DNA from: Promethearchaeota archaeon
Lineage (GTDB): Archaea; Asgardarchaeota; Lokiarchaeia; Sigynarchaeales; SOKP01
Assembly: GCA_019894875.1 (NCBI GenBank)
Contig: JAGXNR010000066.1
Coordinates: 1-15,411 of the forward strand
DNA length: 15,411 nt
Direction: 5' to 3'
The notes under the pieces are model-generated. The model was not told where the DNA came from and did no database searches. It saw nothing but the letters and a program-made list of their open reading frames with translations. The first letter of the stretch is position 1. Each line of letters starts with the position of its first letter. Positions 13,491 to 15,411 of this stretch are shown here, in pieces. Both the position numbers and the translations under genes were made by a program.

Positions 13491-15311
13491 ATGACAAATG
13501 GTTATTTTGGTAAAATATTATGGATTGATCTTTCAAAGGGGGATTTTAAGGAAGAGAGTTTGCCTGATCAATACTATCGGTTATATTTAGGTGGTTATGG
13601 TTTAGCTACTAAGCTTATTTATGAAAATATGCCGGCAAAAACAGACCCTTTAAGCCCAGAATCAATTTTTGGATTTTTTCCAGGATTGTTAACGGGCACA
13701 GCAGCCCCATTAACGGGAAGGTTCATGGTTGCGGGTAAATCACCGTTAACAGGTACATGGGGGGATTCAAATTGTGGGGGTTACTTCGGTCCAGAAGTGA
13801 AAAAGTGCGGATATGATGCAATATTAGTTAAAGGAAAATCAGATACACCTAAATATGTGGCAATTATTGAAGGTGAAAAACAATTTTTGGATGCATCAGA
13901 TTTATGGGGATTAGATGCTGTAGAAACTGAAGATAAGCTAAAAGAAAAGCACGGGAATGTCCAAATTGCTAGCATTGGTCAAGCGGGAGAAAAATTATCC
14001 TTAATCTCTGGAATTGTTAATGATAAAGCAAGGATAGCGGGAAGATCCGGTTTTGGAGCGATAATGGGCTCTAAAAATTTAAAAGCGATTGTACTTAAAG
14101 GAAATGTAAAAATTCCCATAGTAGATAATAAAACTTTATTAGAGCTTACTAGAACCTATAACGAGGGTATTAACGCTACTAAAGGTGGTATGGTAACCAT
14201 ATTTCGTACATTTGGAACCACTGCGGGGAATGTTTTCTCAGCAACATCTGGAGATACCCCTATTAAAAATTGGGGTGGTACTTCGAAGGATGATTTTCCT
14301 CTTGAGAGATTAAACAAGATATCTGGTCCGGAAATTAATAAATATAAACAGAAATCGTATGGATGCTTTTCATGCCCTGTTCAATGTGGTGCCATAATGA
14401 AGGTTCCAGAAGCTGATATTGAAGAAACACACAGACCGGAATATGAAACTTGCGCCAGTTTGGGTCATATGATCCTCAATGATGATCTCACCTCAATATT
14501 TATATTGAATGATCTTTGCAATCGAGCAGGAATTGACACTATATCTGTTGGCGGAACTATTGCTTTTGCAATTGAGTGCTATGAGAATGGGTTACTTACT
14601 AAAGAAGATACTGATGGTCTTGAGTTAACTTGGGGAAATTCTTCAGCCGTTATAGAATTATTGAAAAAAATGATCCAAAGGGAAGGATTTGGTGATATTT
14701 TAGCGGATGGTTCCAAAGTAGCTTCAGAGAGATTGGGAAAAGGAAAGGAATATGCAATTCATTCATTAGGTCAGGAATTAGGAATGCATTCTCCTAAATT
14801 TTATAAAAGTATGGGAGCAACATATGCGTTCGATCCTACTCCGGGTAGACATACAACAGCTACACTAGATATGCTAGCTGGGGGTTCGATGTTTCGGGAT
14901 TTTAATCTGCCTAAAAATATTAAAAGCCCAGGTGATGAAAGATCTGAAGCCGAAATGAAAATAGCGGGATTTTGGCAAACAATATGCAGCCTAGGATTAT
15001 GTGAATTTGCTACTTTTTTCCAACAATATCCTTTAGCGGGTTTAATAAAAGCTTTAACCGGTTGGGAAATGTCTATGGATGAGTTCTTAGAAATAGGTTT
15101 ACGGATCCAAACACTTAGACAAGCTTTCACAATAAGAGAAGGCGTTGATATTATTAAGAATAAACTCCCAGATCGAACATATGATTCAGATTATCTTGCT
15201 GACTATAAAGATTATTGCAGAAAAATGGGTTGGGATCCAGAAAACGCATACCCATTAGAAGAAACATTGAAAGCCCTTAACTTAGAATTTGTTATAAAAG
15301 ATCTTTATTAA
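13491..15311 (+). CDS. Aldehyde:ferredoxin oxidoreductase family (tungsten/molybdo-bispterin) enzyme
   Basis: A 606-residue full-length AOR family protein, matching the ~605 residues of the Pyrococcus furiosus enzyme. The N-terminal domain shows GYFGKILWIDLSKG (4-17), TGRFMVAGKSPLTGTWGDSNCGG (landmarks Arg77, Asn94) and FGAIMGSKNLKAI. The [4Fe-4S] ligands are C292-x2-C295-x3-C299, with Cys504 in LGLC as the fourth. RPEYET (315-320), His433 in ELGMHSP and DPTPGRHT (448-455) line the expected active-site regions. Family members oxidise aldehydes to acids, passing electrons to ferredoxin, in the cytoplasm. Pterin-contact motifs are NRAGID (344-349) and CSLGLC (499-504), where the usual Asp is Asn and Cys, so the substrate may differ. 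ATG at 13491 has AAGGT 10 bases upstream. Followed by a T-rich terminator. Confidence 0.93.
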   Translation: MTNGYFGKILWIDLSKGDFKEESLPDQYYRLYLGGYGLATKLIYENMPAKTDPLSPESIFGFFPGLLTGTAAPLTGRFMVAGKSPLTGTWGDSNCGGYFGPEVKKCGYDAILVKGKSDTPKYVAIIEGEKQFLDASDLWGLDAVETEDKLKEKHGNVQIASIGQAGEKLSLISGIVNDKARIAGRSGFGAIMGSKNLKAIVLKGNVKIPIVDNKTLLELTRTYNEGINATKGGMVTIFRTFGTTAGNVFSATSGDTPIKNWGGTSKDDFPLERLNKISGPEINKYKQKSYGCFSCPVQCGAIMKVPEADIEETHRPEYETCASLGHMILNDDLTSIFILNDLCNRAGIDTISVGGTIAFAIECYENGLLTKEDTDGLELTWGNSSAVIELLKKMIQREGFGDILADGSKVASERLGKGKEYAIHSLGQELGMHSPKFYKSMGATYAFDPTPGRHTTATLDMLAGGSMFRDFNLPKNIKSPGDERSEAEMKIAGFWQTICSLGLCEFATFFQQYPLAGLIKALTGWEMSMDEFLEIGLRIQTLRQAFTIREGVDIIKNKLPDRTYDSDYLADYKDYCRKMGWDPENAYPLEETLKALNLEFVIKDLY

Positions 15312-15320
15312 ATCACTTTC

Positions 15321-15358
15321 TTTTTTTTGTTTTTATATTTTTATACTTCATTTTTTTT
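15321..15358 (+). terminator. T-rich terminator of the AOR gene
   Basis: Three clustered T tracts (TTTTTTTTG at 15321, TTTTTATATTTTT, and TTTTTTTT at 15351-15358) begin about 10 bases after the stop. This is the archaeal oligo-T termination pattern. Confidence 0.6.
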
Positions 15359-15370
15359 AAGATGCATTGC

Positions 15371-15388
15371 TTTAGCAATTTTGCTAAA
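15371..15388. repeat. Inverted repeat near window end
   Basis: TTTAGCAA-TT-TTGCTAAA has perfect 8-bp arms with a 2-base centre. It lies beyond the AOR terminator and could be an operator for a gene outside the window. No coding frame could be supported in the last 100 bases. Confidence 0.4.
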
Positions 15389-15411
15389 TAAATCAATCTT
15401 CCCACTAACTA

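Noticed and set aside
13781..13975. 64-codon minus-strand open frame inside the AOR gene
   Set aside because: Antisense to conserved AOR sequence, no start signal, no family resemblance.
14801..15130. 109-codon minus-strand open frame inside the AOR gene
   Set aside because: Antisense to the conserved C-terminal AOR domain; no motif or promoter supports it.
15312..15411. Possible minus-strand gene end entering from the right edge
   Set aside because: The frame that reads hydrophobic-then-basic is closed by a stop at the last three bases of the window, leaving about 22 codons without support.

Overview
The window is an A+T-rich archaeal contig fragment, most likely from an Asgard archaeon (Promethearchaeota, Lokiarchaeia-like). 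Four observations support this. There is a complete archaeal Nre DNA-repair protein with a C-terminal PCNA-interacting peptide. There is a Ras/Rab-type small GTPase, with a longin-like protein encoded divergently beside it. There is a GRAM/PH-like protein. TATA-box promoters sit about 26 bases ahead of apparently leaderless starts, mixed with genes that carry GAGG-type ribosome binding sites. The taxonomic assignment is an inference from gene content; no rRNA or tRNA is present to confirm it.

Layout. Positions 1-711 hold the 3' end of a GH13 alpha-amylase-family enzyme. Positions 833-3506 hold a same-strand metabolic cluster: a luciferase-like flavin/F420 oxidoreductase, a cation-dependent O-methyltransferase and an HSL-type esterase. 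The esterase converges, with a 12-bp overlap, on a minus-strand gene whose product resembles the BtrH N-terminal/C39-like fold and ends in a coiled coil. Upstream of that gene on the same strand is a longin-like protein (4514-5176). A 424-bp divergent intergenic region separates it from the small GTPase (5602-6177). A VapBC toxin-antitoxin pair (6218-6874, minus) and a GRAM/PH-like protein (7199-8107, minus) follow.

Positions 8441-9772 encode Nre, starting at a TTG. It converges on a secreted, C-terminally anchored surface protein (9844-10905, minus), upstream of which lies a 30-bp near-perfect palindrome. An eight-helix membrane protein of unknown function (11317-12291) comes next. It is followed by a nitronate-monooxygenase-like FMN enzyme (12387-13289) and a tungsten/molybdopterin aldehyde:ferredoxin oxidoreductase family enzyme (13491-15311).

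How the genes may work together. The left part looks like small-molecule or polysaccharide metabolism. The centre looks like an eukaryote-like membrane/GTPase module (longin-like, Ras-like and GRAM-like proteins within 4 kb, interrupted by a toxin-antitoxin pair). The right part is redox metabolism. The least explained parts are the longin/BtrH-like/GTPase neighbourhood, a 37-bp direct repeat (35/37 identical) that brackets the GRAM-like gene, and the 30-bp palindrome near the surface-protein promoter. I saw no CRISPR array, insertion sequence, tRNA or rRNA.
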